Below are positions 52,616-64,000 of a stretch of DNA of 64,000 bases, one piece after another; positions within the stretch are counted from its first letter, which is position 1, and each line of letters starts with the position of its first letter. The translations under genes were made by a program, and so were the position numbers. The DNA is from Clonostachys chloroleuca (taxonomy: Eukaryota; Ascomycota; Sordariomycetes; Hypocreales; Bionectriaceae), in contig JBANAY010000003.1 of assembly GCA_037952775.1 (NCBI GenBank), positions 6,572,001 through 6,636,000 on the forward strand, given 5' to 3'. The notes under the pieces are model-generated. The model was not told where the DNA came from and did no database searches. It worked only from the letters and a program-made list of their open reading frames with translations.

Positions 52616-54024
52616 TTAGTCATAAGGACTCCAAAAAAGTCCACCCTCATCCCAACGATCCTTGAGGTTGCGGAGCTGGGTCAATCGCTCTCTACTAAAT
52701 AGTTCCTCCAAGTTCATCCCGAATCGGAGATTGTTTGGGAAACTTCTCGGTACTGATGCCGGATCGCCTCCCTGAACGTTTTCATAAGATTGTCCATGTA
52801 TTCTGCCAGAGCCACCCGCGTGTTATCCTCTGAGCACATCGTCACGGTCATGACTGAGAAGTCCCTTTCCCTTCCTTCCACAAACCTGTCAGCGGCTCCC
52901 GAATTCCCAAGCTGGGCAGCTTTCGTGCTGTCAGACAGCCCAACAACCAGGATACTCCTCCGACTGTCTGGATACTTCTCAGTCACGGACACCCACTGCT
53001 CAAAAGCACTTTTAAGAGATGAGATGTCCACATTGTTCAGCCGGCAAGAAGCTATAGCTTTGTGTCCACCACGAGAATCGTGCGGCGCGTAACGATCGTT
53101 CAGGTTTACGATCGGTGTTGCCTCGGTGTTCTTTACGATTGCCTTTCCGAGAAGGTCGTCTTCGAACAGAATAGAAGCATGTCCCTCTCCCTGCTGAGCT
53201 GATGCAAAGACTGTGGCTCCCAAGACTATGATAGGCAATCCAGCTGCTGGAGTTCCGGGTGGGCTGCGCATGAACAACATATTGATGCTTGTGGAGGATG
53301 CAGGTCGCTGCATCTTCAGAAAAGCTTCAGCCGCAGTTTCAATTGCTGTGGGTGGAAACACGAGCGAACGCATCCAAACATTGTCGTCCGTCATGTTCAG
53401 GTCCTTAATGGGGAATGCAGACGTCTTCACGGCCGTTATAACGCCAAGGCCATGACCTGCGCCGCATAGTGCATTAAAAAGGTCCAGGTCCTCTCCCGTG
53501 GAAGAGTAGCTGACTTCAATCATCTTGCCCTCCGCGGTTGCAAGGCGAAAAGACTCGACCAAATCGGCCATCCACCCATGAGTTCCAATGAGAGGCGTAT
53601 TCCCGCCGCCAATGATACATCCCACCACGCCGACAGCGTTAGAGTTCGGAAGAGGAGTGTAATAGCCTTGGTCTGCCAAAACCTTTGAGAGTTCTCCTGT
53701 TGTCACCCCACCACCGACCTTAACTGTACCCGTACTTTTGTCCAGCTTGATTGCCTTGAAGTTCACCATGTCCAAGTAGAGAGCTTTGGACTCGATGGTG
53801 ACAAAGGTTCCGTGACCTCCACCACCGACTATAATCGTTAAACCATTGCTTTTAGCAATGTCGATGGATGTTTGCACATCCTCCTCCGTTGTCGGCCTTA
53901 CGATCAGGCTGGGCTGATCGATATTAGTATCCGACCAGCGAACGACCCCGTTGACAGCTGTGCCCGATCCGGGGACGACGAATTCGCATTTGATCGAGTC
54001 AAGTCCAGATAGTGTGGGCGTCAT
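52616..54024 (-). CDS. BBE-like FAD-linked oxidoreductase, one-base frameshift near C-terminus
   Basis: About 469 residues if read across the break, starting at ATG 54024 (the frame extends upstream only through non-ATG codons). The FAD-binding PCMH domain is clear: IVRPTTEEDVQTSIDIAKSN, IVGGGGHGTF with the FAD-proximal histidine, VKVGGGVTTGELSKVL, GVVGCIIGGGNTPLIG and GAGHGLGVITAV. The family resembles 6-hydroxynicotine oxidase/berberine-bridge-like fungal oxidases. The usual C-terminal motif appears only in another frame: after IRHQYREV the original frame stops at 52714, while the -1 frame reads PNNLRFGMNLEELFSRERL and then RDRW-like DRWDEGGLFWSPYD to 52616. One missing base in the short A run 52740-52742 explains it. 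A TATAAA lies on the minus strand near 54100, about 80 bp upstream of the ATG. Confidence 0.85.
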
Positions 54025-54667
54025 GGTGCCGGTTATGTTGGCGAATGTTTGGAATAGTTTGAATCTCGATGATAATCTCCCAGTGCGAGATGACACGTTT
54101 TATAAAGGTTTGACGGTGGTCCGACATACCCGAGCGTAAGCACTTGTGAAGTTGTGGCTAGGGACCCTGGAGGGAGGATTCTCGGCTTATGACGATTTGT
54201 TTGGCCTTGAAATCGTGCAGTCGCGTGTTTTCTGCATGATCTTTTCCGATAATACGGCAATGAAAAATTGGTTTGCTACTCAATAGATGATTCTCTGGTT
54301 GGCAAAGTTGTCGATCGATGCAAAGCGATTAAACCGGAGCATTGGTTTGGCGTTTCCAAATGTCAAAGTCAAAGGTTGCCCCTCTTTCACTAGCGTGTTG
54401 CAGATGATATCCACTTCTAAAGAGCTTCGTTTAGCATGTGAGATAAATCTATATTCGTCTAATTCCCGAAACGATTCTAAAAGCTTAGGACCCATACTTG
54501 AGAAGTTACCAAGTTGCATCCGGGATACAAGCTGTATAGTACGATAACATGCTTTGTAGTCGACTCTCTCAGGATATACAAGTGGCCCTTTTGGATTTGA
54601 AAACCATCAATGCTAGATAGACTGGCTTGGGCCCCTTAGTTCTACCCCCGGGGTCAATGTCGTTTTC
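54025..54667. other. Intergenic, no supported gene
   Basis: Contains the FAD oxidase promoter (minus-strand TATAAAA near 54098-54104) and the 3' end of the MFS gene. Short overlapping open frames around 54280-54547 show no feature. Confidence 0.5.
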
Positions 54668-56711
54668 TTATACTTCTCTTTGAGTCACGGCGACTGTTTT
54701 ATTCGCACTTCCCTCCGATGCTTCTTCAATCTCTTCAGACTCATCATCTTCGGTGGTCAGCTTCGCCGAGCGGGTGTGTTGCAAGTAAGCAAGTCCTAGA
54801 GACGTCAAAGAGTGCAGGATAGCGAACCCTGCAGATCCGTAGTTTCCAGCCACGACCGCCGGTTGGTCAACAGTCTGGAATATAGCCAGAGGTATGACGG
54901 CATGCGAGAGTGAAGCCCAAACATTTAAACCAGCGGAGGCAAACGCCCGAGTTGCGGGGTCTCCAACCAAAGTGTCCTGGGTCCAAGCCCAAAACATTGA
55001 GTTACTGGCTTGACAAAATCCCGTGAGATAGTACAGGAACCATCTTCCGGCGCGATTATCAGGGAAAACGGACGTGCTGGCAAGCGTCAGGTCGACGATA
55101 GCAGCCACGGTACTGCCCATGACAAGCATAGGCCACCGGCGACCACGGAGCCAGGTATCGCTAGACCACGCCATCAAGAGGGTGACCACAACAGTTACAC
55201 CTTGAATTGGGGTTGTGTAGTTGTCTGCCAGACGAGTTCAGTAAACCGAATAAAAAAGGTCAGGACATAGAAGAGAGCGTACTGATTTGAGGAACAGTAT
55301 ATGATCCAGGCTTAATTTTGTTCCATTCCTTGAGCCAAAAAGCCATTGAATTCATAGGCTGGTCTACGACCGCATTCGCACTACTACTGTTAGTGTCTCA
55401 TCATCATGGTCGCCCGATCAACATACAAAGAAATAATCCAGAGCAACCACTGTAATCATGTTAGCGCATCTCAGCTGACGTGTGTTTATGTGGTGAAACT
55501 AACAATATCAAGAGTCAAGAACCATCGCTTGACTTGGGCCAATGTAAAGGCACCTTGCTTGACTCTGCCTTCTTTGGGGTTTCTGTTTCGGGCTAACTCG
55601 ATTTCCTTGCACGAGTCAGTGATCTGAGAGTTTTTTGTTCTGAGAGGACGACATACCCTCTCGGTGAAGACCAGATCTGGCCTTTGCCGCGCTGGGACGT
55701 CAGGGTAGAAGAGGAACTGCGGTATGATGATGCCGAGTGAAATCACACCTAGAATATAAATTAGCATTTGATCATGGTAGATAGGATCCTTCGCCTCAAC
55801 AAACCGTCAATTATGAACAACCACTGCCAGCCAGCTTTGCCATGAACACCATTCAATCCAGTATAGGCCGCAGCTTGGAGGTAGCTTGAGAACATAGGTC
55901 CGATAGCCGTTGTAATGTTGATGATTGCTAAACGACGAGCCAACTCTCGCTTTTGGTACCATGCGCCGCAGAGGTAGACCACAGCTGAGTAATGGCCAGT
56001 CTCAAAGATGGCGAGAATAGCTCGAAGGGCATACATGTGGCTTGGCTTCGTTATCACGGCCTGAAGAAACGTAATGACAGTCCACCCCAGCTCAAGGAAG
56101 GGAATAAACCAGCGTGGATTCACTCGCGTCAATATGAGGTTGCTAGGCCAAAGGGCAATGATCTGATTGCTAGGTCAATTGTTGTGATCGAAGAGGTAGA
56201 GAAGATGACTGCATCCTACATTAGCAATTGAGTAAGCAGTATTGGCGTAGTTAAGTTCCTGTTGCTTAATGTAAGCCATGGTCATTGATAAATCACAGTA
56301 CTCACTCACGTTTCCGTATAACGACAGGTCTTCTTTCATACCGCTCACGAATGCGCTCTGCAAGTTGGACTTACTCGGGTGAGTTTACACTCCGTTCAGA
56401 GATTTGTGCTTGGTAACTGACTTGTCAAGGTACTTGATGAATGTTCCCAAGCAACCAAATGTCATGAGTGTCAAATCCATCTTGAGCACGAGTTTCCGCT
56501 CCTATTTATTTACACCATCTTAGTTCTGGTCAAGGATGTATAGCATTATCATGACGAGGACTCTTACCTCTGGTGTCCGATCCCAAGAGTCCCATATGTA
56601 ACCTCTCCACGTTCCCTTTTGTTTCGAAACAGGCTCATTTTCGGGAAGAGCTGCGGGGGCTTGCGACCCTTCCCCTGGATGAGTTGAGATGATCGGTTCC
56701 GACACGGCCAT
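54668..56711 (-). CDS. MFS transporter, allantoate permease/anion:cation symporter type, ten exons
   Basis: Exons 56711-56568, 56501-56422, 56373-56310, 56258-56220, 56162-55805, 55748-55657, 55605-55504, 55449-55427, 55386-55283, 55224-54668; 520 residues, every phase consistent. Motifs of the Dal5/Tna1/Liz1 family: WDSWDRTPE before TM1, FGCLGTFIKYLDN, SAFVSGMKEDLSLYGN, ELNYANTAYSIAN, ILTRVNPRWFIPFLELGW, YLCGAWYQKRELARR, GWQWLFIIDG, YPDVPARQRPDLVFTERE, KEGRVKQGAFTLAQVKRW. The acidic C-terminal tail (DDESEEIEE) is cytosolic. Family members import allantoate, nicotinate, pantothenate or related carboxylates. Exon 8 is only 23 nt. Gene appears intact, in contrast to its neighbours. Confidence 0.9.
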
Positions 56712-57435
56712 CTTGAACAATGGTTTTGCAAAACAAAGCCCATCACCGGGCAAACTAATTATTCGGCTCTCTGGACCGTTCATGCATCATTATATGCTTA
56801 TCATCGTCGGTGGGTACTTAACCCTGGTCAGCCAGCTCGTCATCTTAGCATATAGCACGCTTTCACAGGTTCAGCCAATCCTAGGAATGGTATGAGCCGC
56901 ATCAGGCGTGATATGTTCTCTATTTCCGGGAATATAATTCTCAATGTTATGCCCGTGGGATTGCAAGGGTTTGGATAAGTTCTTGCTCTTCATATCAGTT
57001 GAGTATGCACTTTTCGCTAAAAGACTTAGCCGAAGTTGATGTCACGTTAAATAAAGAGCTATGGCGTGACTGATTGCTCCCATAATGGGACTGTGGGCGA
57101 TCAAAATCCCAACGGCGGTTCCTATATCCTGTTCTCTTATTGCCCTATTAATGAAGCTTACTTAGGTCGCTATTCTAAAGTGCTGCACATTAGTATCGAT
57201 TCGTTCAGACCTTAGGCAGAAAACCGCTCGCTTTTAGTGAGCTTATGGGATGGCAATGAACTCTTTGTGTCTGTTTAGATAAACTTTCTAATGTTATAAC
57301 TAAAATAGTCGCATCCTCTTTCTAGAAAGCACATTCGTGGATGTTTATTCTCTCACAATGTAAACCTCTGATATCCGTTCCTCAATAGAAAATAATACCT
57401 ACTTTTGTTACCTACTTTTGTCACGTCTCCATCCA
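56712..57435. other. Intergenic, no supported gene
   Basis: Holds the MFS promoter and the 3' end of the next minus-strand gene. AT-rich, no distinctive element. Confidence 0.5.
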
Positions 57436-60204
57436 TCACCTGATTTCATATGAATCAACACGTACAAGCTTGGTCCGCACGGAACCCTCCTCCTTTGACT
57501 TTGCGAGGGGACTCAAGGGCGTGCCAGGATAGGGACTGAGAGGTGTCTCTGGCTCTGGTTGGTAGTCCGGGATAGCGTCGCGGTCCAACATGGCCATGAA
57601 GTATTCCGCCTTGCGTTCGCCGATGTGTCCGAACTTCAAGACCAAACCACCATCCGTCTCCGCCCATTTTTCAGACGACAAACCCGGGTTACTGCGCTCT
57701 GGAGAGAGCAAGGCTGTGGCCAGACGACCCGTCGACGTCTGGTTGTCCATCTCGCGTATGGTAGTTACGATACCGCCGCGCGTTATCACGATAATAGTCA
57801 GGGCCCATACAATCACCACGAGTAGTAGAATGAGTGTTATGATGCCTGGGATAGCGTAGCGAAGGTCGTAATGGATAATGCGACTAGAGGCAACGACTTG
57901 GGCGTGCGGGAATCCCATCAGCGGATCATTAACGGTAAGTCGGGCGGGATAGGCGATCGGAGTGTTTCGAATGGCCGTTTTGGTACCAACAATGGTCGAG
58001 GCTAGGGCATCGGTGATGATGAGGCTGGGGATATTTGATGCCAGCGTGTCGTTGACGGACAGTCTGACAAACCGCTCAACTAACGAGTACGAGTTGCCCT
58101 CGGTATATGAGTCCCTGTTGGCCAGCGTATTGTATGCGTTGTACAGCTCGAAGATCGGTGCTTGGATACCCGCCAGGGAGTCCCATGCATCACGGGCGCC
58201 CAGCTCCCTCGCGGCGTTGCCACTCCCCACTGGGAGCCAGAGCTGCTCTGAACGCATCGTGGAGAATCCCGGGGTGTTCTCGTATCTATCATCCACCAAG
58301 CCCCAGAGTGGATCATATGTCATTCTCTCAGGCGCGCTGGCCTCTACAGCCCACAGAGGCTTGGACTGCTCGTTGGGATATGCCTTGTCTGATATGCCCG
58401 TTACTTTTAGGTTTGGCAGTTTCCCGTCTGTCCCATTGTACAGGAAATCAACGGATTTGATACTGGCCTTCATTGCACTTGCGCAGATGTACATGTTCCT
58501 GTGATAGGTCTGAAGCCCATTTATGGATTCCTTGGATATCCCACCTTCCGATTCCAAGTTCGAGCGGCCAGCACCGAGCATAAAGCCGCATGAGACAGCT
58601 GCGTTGGTGATATTAGAAGCCCTTCGATCAATATCTGTGTTGTCTATGTGCCAAAACCCTCGACATATTTGTTCTTTGCACTGTTAGCGGGACGTGTCGA
58701 CTGCATGTGCGACTGAGTTGAAAGCATGGACATACCTATCGCGGTGAAGTTGGAAGCAAACAGCTTCTTGTAGCCGTCAGGGTATCTGTTGGTGAAATTT
58801 CGGGGAACAGAGATATTCTGAGCTGACATTTTATAGCGGTACAGGTCGGCGATAGTCTTGATCTCGTGTATTTGAATATTCTCTGGCTTGATGCCACCAA
58901 AGAGCGTAAGATCGCCCCAGAGCGTAGCATTTTGACTCAAGCTCGTCGTGACACTAATCTCGGGCAAAGTGTCATTTCCGGGACCCAGGGGAAGTGAAAT
59001 GTTCAGGATGTCGGCTGCGAACACGTTGAACATTCTGGCGGCCTTGTGGGCACGACCGAACAGGTCGAGTGATTGGTTATCAATCCAGGGCCGCGTCTCA
59101 AGCTCACCAATATCGAGGTTTCGGAATGCCCCGTGATCAACAAGATAGACTTTTGTCTCTGACCCAAAACTGTCAACGGTATCATTGATCCTGATCTCAA
59201 TTGTGAGGTTGGTATCGGCGCAACGTGTTACTGGCTCGAACCAGGTGAGATCCTCGCTCCAGGTTCCGCCTTGCCTAAGACCAATAGGAATCGTATGGTT
59301 TCGCAAGCCGATACCCGGATTATTCCTCGTGTCGATAATGAGTCCCTCTCTGATTGAAATATCGTCTTGAGGAATAAGGTTCTCGACGAAACGTTGGGCG
59401 CCCTGGATCCGAGGCTCGCCATGGTCAATGAGATCAACGTAGGCTGTCTTCCATCGACGATACTGGATATCAAAAAGGCCAGATACGGTGTCTCCAGCTC
59501 CATCAGTTGCACTAGAAAACATGGTTGTGAAGTTGGCAGGAATTTGAGTGTCGATGATCGAGTCCTCGTTCTGTTTAACGCTCCTCAATGTACCGTTGGG
59601 AAATTCTTTGAAATCGACACCATGGTACTGCCCCGGGCAGTTGAGCCTCCTCCCGACCTCGCAATATCGCCCAAACCTAGCATCCGGACGGTCCATAGTA
59701 ACTCTGCCCCATACGGAGTCGTCCTGCGCGTACTGGAAGTTGATTGGTGTCGCCGATGCATCAGGGCCGACAAGCTCGCTTAATCCAAGCGGTGTAAGAA
59801 CACCAGCAAGCACCAACAGCAGAGCACCTGTCGTGACGGTCCAGAGGAGCGCTACGACGGAGTTAGAGCGGTTCCGAGTCCCGATTGAGTCAGTCTGCAG
59901 GACCAGCGGCCATATTGTGTTCGAAATCGCTCGGTTGACGGACGACCTGTGGAGAAGGCGGCGATCAGTTATCGTCCAAGGAGTTCAGCTGGCAGTACTA
60001 GAGTGGGGGGCAATTACCATGTTGCGGCAGTAGTTTCGTTGCCAATGACCTGGACGAGAATGATGACCAACGCGAGAGGGAGCGAATACTGGACTGGTTC
60101 AGGAGTAATTGGTCAGTTACAGCCGAGCTGAAAGTTCAGAGTCCACACATACCGATCATCACCCCGCCGGCAATGAGGCCGGAAGCTTGGGCGATAGTCA
60201 ACAT
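57436..60204 (-). CDS. Large membrane protein of unknown function, four exons
   Basis: Exons 60204-60153, 60093-60018, 59946-58736, 58673-57436; introns 59, 71 and 62 nt; 858 residues, all phases consistent. N-terminal hydrophobic segments (VQYSLPLALVIILVQVIG; VVALLWTVTTGALLLVLAGV) precede a long extracellular-looking region with many N-glycosylation sequons (NFT, NLT, NDT, NIS, NAT) and cysteines, then one strong C-terminal span (PGIITLILLLVVIVWALTII) and a cytosolic tail with proline-rich ETPLSPYPGTPLSPL repeats. This topology is shared by a family of uncharacterised ascomycete plasma-membrane or wall-associated proteins. No catalytic motif is visible. Sensor or wall function is conceivable, but not shown. 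Confidence 0.8.
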
Positions 60205-61408
60205 CTTTAATTAAATGCCGGCGCTCTCTGTGCACGCTAAAGTGGCGCATGCGCGATGTTGTTGGCGGCGAGGAGCAGTGAGAGGCGAGATGAGGGGGAG
60301 TTTGCAATTATAGACCGTATAGATCGTAAAATCCATCCAACCCACAGGGTCACATTAGCCTTACGACCAGGCATCCATGTCGAATATTCTTGCTAAGCCA
60401 TGATCCTGATTGCATGTCGGCTTCTGATTTGCGAAACACTGCCAAGCCATGCCAAGCCGTAGCATCAGAGGAGGAGAATGTGGGAACAAGGTTAAAGCAG
60501 GAGGGGCGTGAGGCTGAACTTGATCCGCTGAGTGCCTAGTCCGGGCCTCCATCCAATGCGTTATTCCTGTATCGGAAGGCGAGCCATCGGTTTCAAAGAT
60601 GCCAAACGAGAAAGCTGCTTGCACAAGCACAGAAGCATATAGAGCTCAAAACAAATGGAAGAAAGGTCAAAACTAGAACCCAGCTGAACTGATTTCTTTG
60701 ACCAGTCTGCATTGCTGTAAACCAGGAGACTTTTGGTAGATTTATGTTGTGCCCCAATTGGACAGACCAACAATCATAGCGAGACCTTCAGCCGCCGGGA
60801 GATGTTACTAGGGAGTAATAATGTCAAATAAAGGCGATAAAATCATGTGCTCTTATTACCGGAGACATCTAGCTCTCTCTTACCTGAAGCCCTTGAACAG
60901 CAATTTCTCCCAGCATACACTTGATGCAACTCAACAAACGTTAATAGTGGACAACACCAACCGTCATATAGCCTTCCATATGTCAAATAACTAAGGAAAA
61001 TAAGTGTAGAGAGTCTGAAAGAAATACATTAGTGACCACCCAGCGTTGTTATTTCCACCGGATCCAAAAGAAGTTATTACTGCTATAGTATAAGTTCTCC
61101 GATGCATGAGCTTTTCGTGATGAGCTAGGACCCCCTGTTTTTGAAGGACCATAAGGGCCTTTCTCTCGTCGCATCACCGTATTGTAAGGTAGCTACGGTA
61201 CATGATTTCGAAACCGGGTGACCCCCGAGAAAAGCCAGCAATGCATGCGCAAGGTGTTGTAGACAAAAGTTGAAGGCAAGCTGATCACACTCTCTCTACC
61301 CTTATTGACGTGTATGTTGAAAATAAATAGTAATTTATCATTGTAACCAGTTATATGATATCAAAAATCTAGAAAACACCGCAAACCCCAGCACAAAATG
61401 GCTTCTTG
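60205..61408. other. Intergenic, no supported gene
   Basis: About 1.2 kb containing the promoter of the membrane protein gene and the 3' end of the HET gene. Open frames are short and featureless. No repeat or RNA gene seen. Confidence 0.5.
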
Positions 61409-63450
61409 TCAACCCAACCATACTTTATCATACCTAAATAGATGCGCTAAGTCAAAGCCCGCCTTGATAGGAGCAACCACAGGACAAGCCTCCAAACGTC
61501 TAACAATGCATTCATAGCTGCCATTATCACACTTGATGAGGATGAATGTCTCCGCAAAAGTCGCTGTCAAATCGGCTAGCATGGGCATCCAGCTAAAGGA
61601 GTACTTCCCTTGATTTTCCCATGCCGGTGGGGATGTTATCTGAATCCTAGAAAGCATGCTATTCATAGTCGCACGATCGCTCAAAATGCCCAATACCAAC
61701 TTCTGGGCGAACGGCTCCTTTGAATAGTCTTCGCATATCAGTGAACCATCTTTGTGTAGTACTTTGAAGTCCAGAAACCATCCCTCTAATATCAAGCGCA
61801 GCTGTCTGCTTTCATAATTTGCAACTTGGAAAATCTCCCACCAGGATTGGTCCCAGTCGAAAGCCCCATATTGACCGAAGTCGACCGTAACGTCCACCAC
61901 CGGGAAAGAAACATGTCACAAATGTTCCCAAGCTGTAGCTGGATGCCAGACTGTGTCAAAAGGTTAGCCTCTGTTTGTGACTTCCAGCCTGCCCATGACC
62001 AGCTAAGAAAAGATGTGCGACGCTGCAAGCCTTTCAATGATGCCGGTATATACATGACTTGGAGCAGCCATTTCGTCATTTCGCCCTGTTCAAAAGATAT
62101 TGGTAGACCAATGAATGAAAATAGCCTCGTGCTCTCAGGACCCGTCTCAAACTCTTTGAGGCAACCGTTGAAAGCGTTGAGGGTGTCTGATTCGTATGAA
62201 AGCGATCTGGTCAAATAGTCGCTTAATCGTTGGTAGAACGCATCAAGACCATCATAAATCTCCTCAGTGGGATAAACCTTGCCGAAATTCGGTCCCCATT
62301 CAGCATAGACTGGCACTGACTCTAAAGGATACTTGATTGACTCCAAGCAATGTATCGCTTGACACTGAAAATAAACCTGCCTTGGGCCAAAGATCAATCG
62401 TCTGTTAGACAAAAGACCTTCTTGAAAAGTCCAACCACGTGAGTTCCAGGGAGATTCTGAGATGTCCTTTATTGGATCCATAGTACCAACCAGCTGGACT
62501 TTGCCAAGCTTGATTGAATGCTGCACATTCTTCTGCCTCGGACGCACACCAGAAAGTCCGGTCGTTGCGTCCTCCCCAGTAGCTGCGACGATAGTCAAGA
62601 CTGCATGCTTGTAAACCAAGTTCATACCCTGGATCTGCATATGCTTGATATGCTGATCCTTCTGGCTGATGCAGTACCAATCGACCCAAAGATAGTTGTA
62701 TCCAAGGCGCATTGTCACGTATATCGCGTCAGCGATTGTTGCTGGGAGGAATTCAGGCAGTGACATCGTCGGTGCCCCAACTCCAGGTGCGCTTCCCCAT
62801 TTGTAACTAAGTGCGGCAAATGGCTGAGGGGAGTTAAAGTCAAATGGAATGATGCGACGCTCTTTGCAATCAATGACCCGGAAACTAGGTATGAAGGGTA
62901 TAGAACTGCGAACACAATAGTCCTGGTGATTATTGCTGCAAAACTCAAGCCACCGTCTAGATATTGATATATCGAAACGCTCGCGAATCAGTCGCCCGGA
63001 GAAGTTGTCAGCGCCTTTCGTGACGGGCACGATATACGTGGCCCTTTCAGCTGGGCCAAACTCTGCATTTGACACTCTTTCAGCCTTTGTGGGCAAGATT
63101 GCGAGCAGGCGAGGATGTGAGACGCTTTGAGGGATCCGATAAACCTCGCGCGGACAGAATGTATATAATGAATATGCCTTCGCTTTCTTATCCTTTGGGG
63201 TAGTTCCATGGCGGTGAAGAGCATCTGCTTTATTGTTGAGCGGTCGCAAAGCCTCAAGAAAACGGCAGAAGTTGCAGTATGACACGAGATGAGGAGCATG
63301 TCGCCGACGTTCTAGGTCCAGAACTCTATAGTTGTAAAGAGGATCGACTGCCTCGCCAAGCTTGTTTCGCGCATCCAGCCCCTTCTGCTGGATGTGATGA
63401 GGCCACAGGCCTAATAGTCCGTTGAAATCAATTTTGCGGCAAAAACGCAT
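61409..63450 (-). CDS. HET-domain protein, one-base frameshift
   Basis: About 680 residues if read across the break; ATG at 63450. The HET domain (PF06985) starts with FAALSYKWGSA (about residue 212), followed by LWVDWYCISQKD, YKHAVLTIVAATGEDATTGL, and SPWNSRGWTFQEGLLSNRRL. The N-terminal region includes a YCNFCRFLE CxxC pair. The tail after the domain has SFLSWSWAGWKS, common in HET proteins of the long form. The frame breaks near 61905-61911: the first frame ends at 61792, while the -1 frame continues FPVVDVTVDFGQYGAFDWDQ through WFLDFKVLHKDG to 61409. One missing base in a short T run of the coding strand explains it; no intron fits. HET proteins trigger cell death in incompatible fusions; this copy may be inactive or mis-sequenced. 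Confidence 0.85.
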
Positions 63451-64000
63451 AGCCCGGATGTGTCGAGGCCACCTTCAGACTCTTGTCGCGCCATGTACCG
63501 TTACACCGTTGGAACGAACCAAAGCTTAGCAGATGCGAATATTCCCGGTTTAAAGTGTTCACCCTGGAGTGTATTCAGTAGATCAGTTGTTAACTTCAGA
63601 AGGAACCTGTGCAGATATGTTGTATTCAGTAAAAAATAAATACAGCATACATATGAGTTTATTTTGTTGTCTGGTCAGCCTGCCTCAGAGAGTTGAAAAT
63701 CTTTTCGTAATGCTGACAGATCGCCTTGTTCAGCACTGCCTCAATTTAGACCCTTTATCCAACACTGCCTCAAGGCAGACAGTCTACGCTAAGCTTACTT
63801 GCACAAGTTGAATTGATGCATGTTGCTAAAGTATAGCTGAAGTTGCAACTCTAGCCGCTACTTTCTGTCTGTCGTATATTGCAAGTTAATACTTTTTAAT
63901 ACTTTAAGCAGCTTACAGTTCAACCTTTCTAGCTTGGTTCACATTCATTCAGCCTTTATTTAGTCTCCATTATCTTTCTATAGTCCTAACATGTCCCTTA
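63451..64000. other. Terminal stretch, no supported gene
   Basis: Contains the HET gene promoter. An 11-bp direct repeat CACTGCCTCAA occurs at 63734-63744 and 63763-63773. No open frame with recognisable content. Confidence 0.5.

Noticed and set aside
63734..63773. 11-bp direct repeat CACTGCCTCAA as a functional element
   Set aside because: Only two short copies in AT-rich DNA with no gene context; recorded but not pursued.

Overview
The window looks like nuclear DNA of a filamentous ascomycete (Pezizomycotina). Most genes carry short introns (about 45-95 nt) with GTRNGT-type donors and CTAAC/CTGAC-like branch sites. The gene content is typical: HET-domain genes, Zn2Cys6 and C2H2 regulators, a pectin lyase with a fungal cellulose-binding module, and MFS transporters. 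I cannot place it to genus. No rRNA, tRNA, CRISPR array or intact transposon was recognised. Exon joins were worked out by hand from reading phase, splice signals and family conservation.

Layout. 0.9-3.9 kb: a HET-domain gene broken by one missing base, and a GT32 glycosyltransferase. 5.1-8.2 kb: an adenosine-deaminase-family enzyme tail to tail with a Zn2Cys6 regulator. 9.1-14.4 kb: a secreted con-13-like protein with a zincin motif, a pectin lyase with CBM1, and an Old Yellow Enzyme. 15.0-26.2 kb: a regulator-rich block with a zinc-cluster-less regulator, a six-exon Zn2Cys6 regulator, a PhyH-type Fe(II)/2-oxoglutarate dioxygenase, a SnoaL-like protein, another Zn2Cys6 regulator and a Pex11-like gene. 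The promoters here share CGGAG/CTCCG sites arranged as repeats, so this may be a small co-regulated pathway without a visible backbone synthase. 27.2-30.6 kb: two unrecognised genes. 30.8-34.3 kb: a decayed divergent pair, an MFS transporter and a DAO-type FAD oxidase, both with disabling lesions. 35.9-43.3 kb: a Zn2Cys6 regulator, a small membrane protein, a zinc-finger-like protein and a sugar-type MFS transporter with CreA-like promoter sites. 45.9-47.9 kb: a nitrite-reductase-like flavoprotein holding only the FAD/NAD and BFD modules. 47.9-52 kb: a stretch rich in palindromes, a C2H2 regulator, an array of GGGCCACCAATG elements and a small gene. 52.6-63.5 kb: a BBE-like FAD oxidase, a ten-exon allantoate-permease-type MFS transporter, an 858-residue membrane protein of unknown function and a second HET-domain gene.

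The most striking window-wide pattern is that six genes (HET at 1 kb, Pex11-like, MFS pseudogene, nitrite-reductase-like, BBE-like oxidase, HET at 61 kb) each need exactly one extra base to restore the family reading frame, and a seventh small gene may too. This is either undercalled bases in the assembly or real decay, and it affects how every gene model here should be read. The MFS/DAO pair also has in-frame stops and an internal deletion, which undercalling does not explain.
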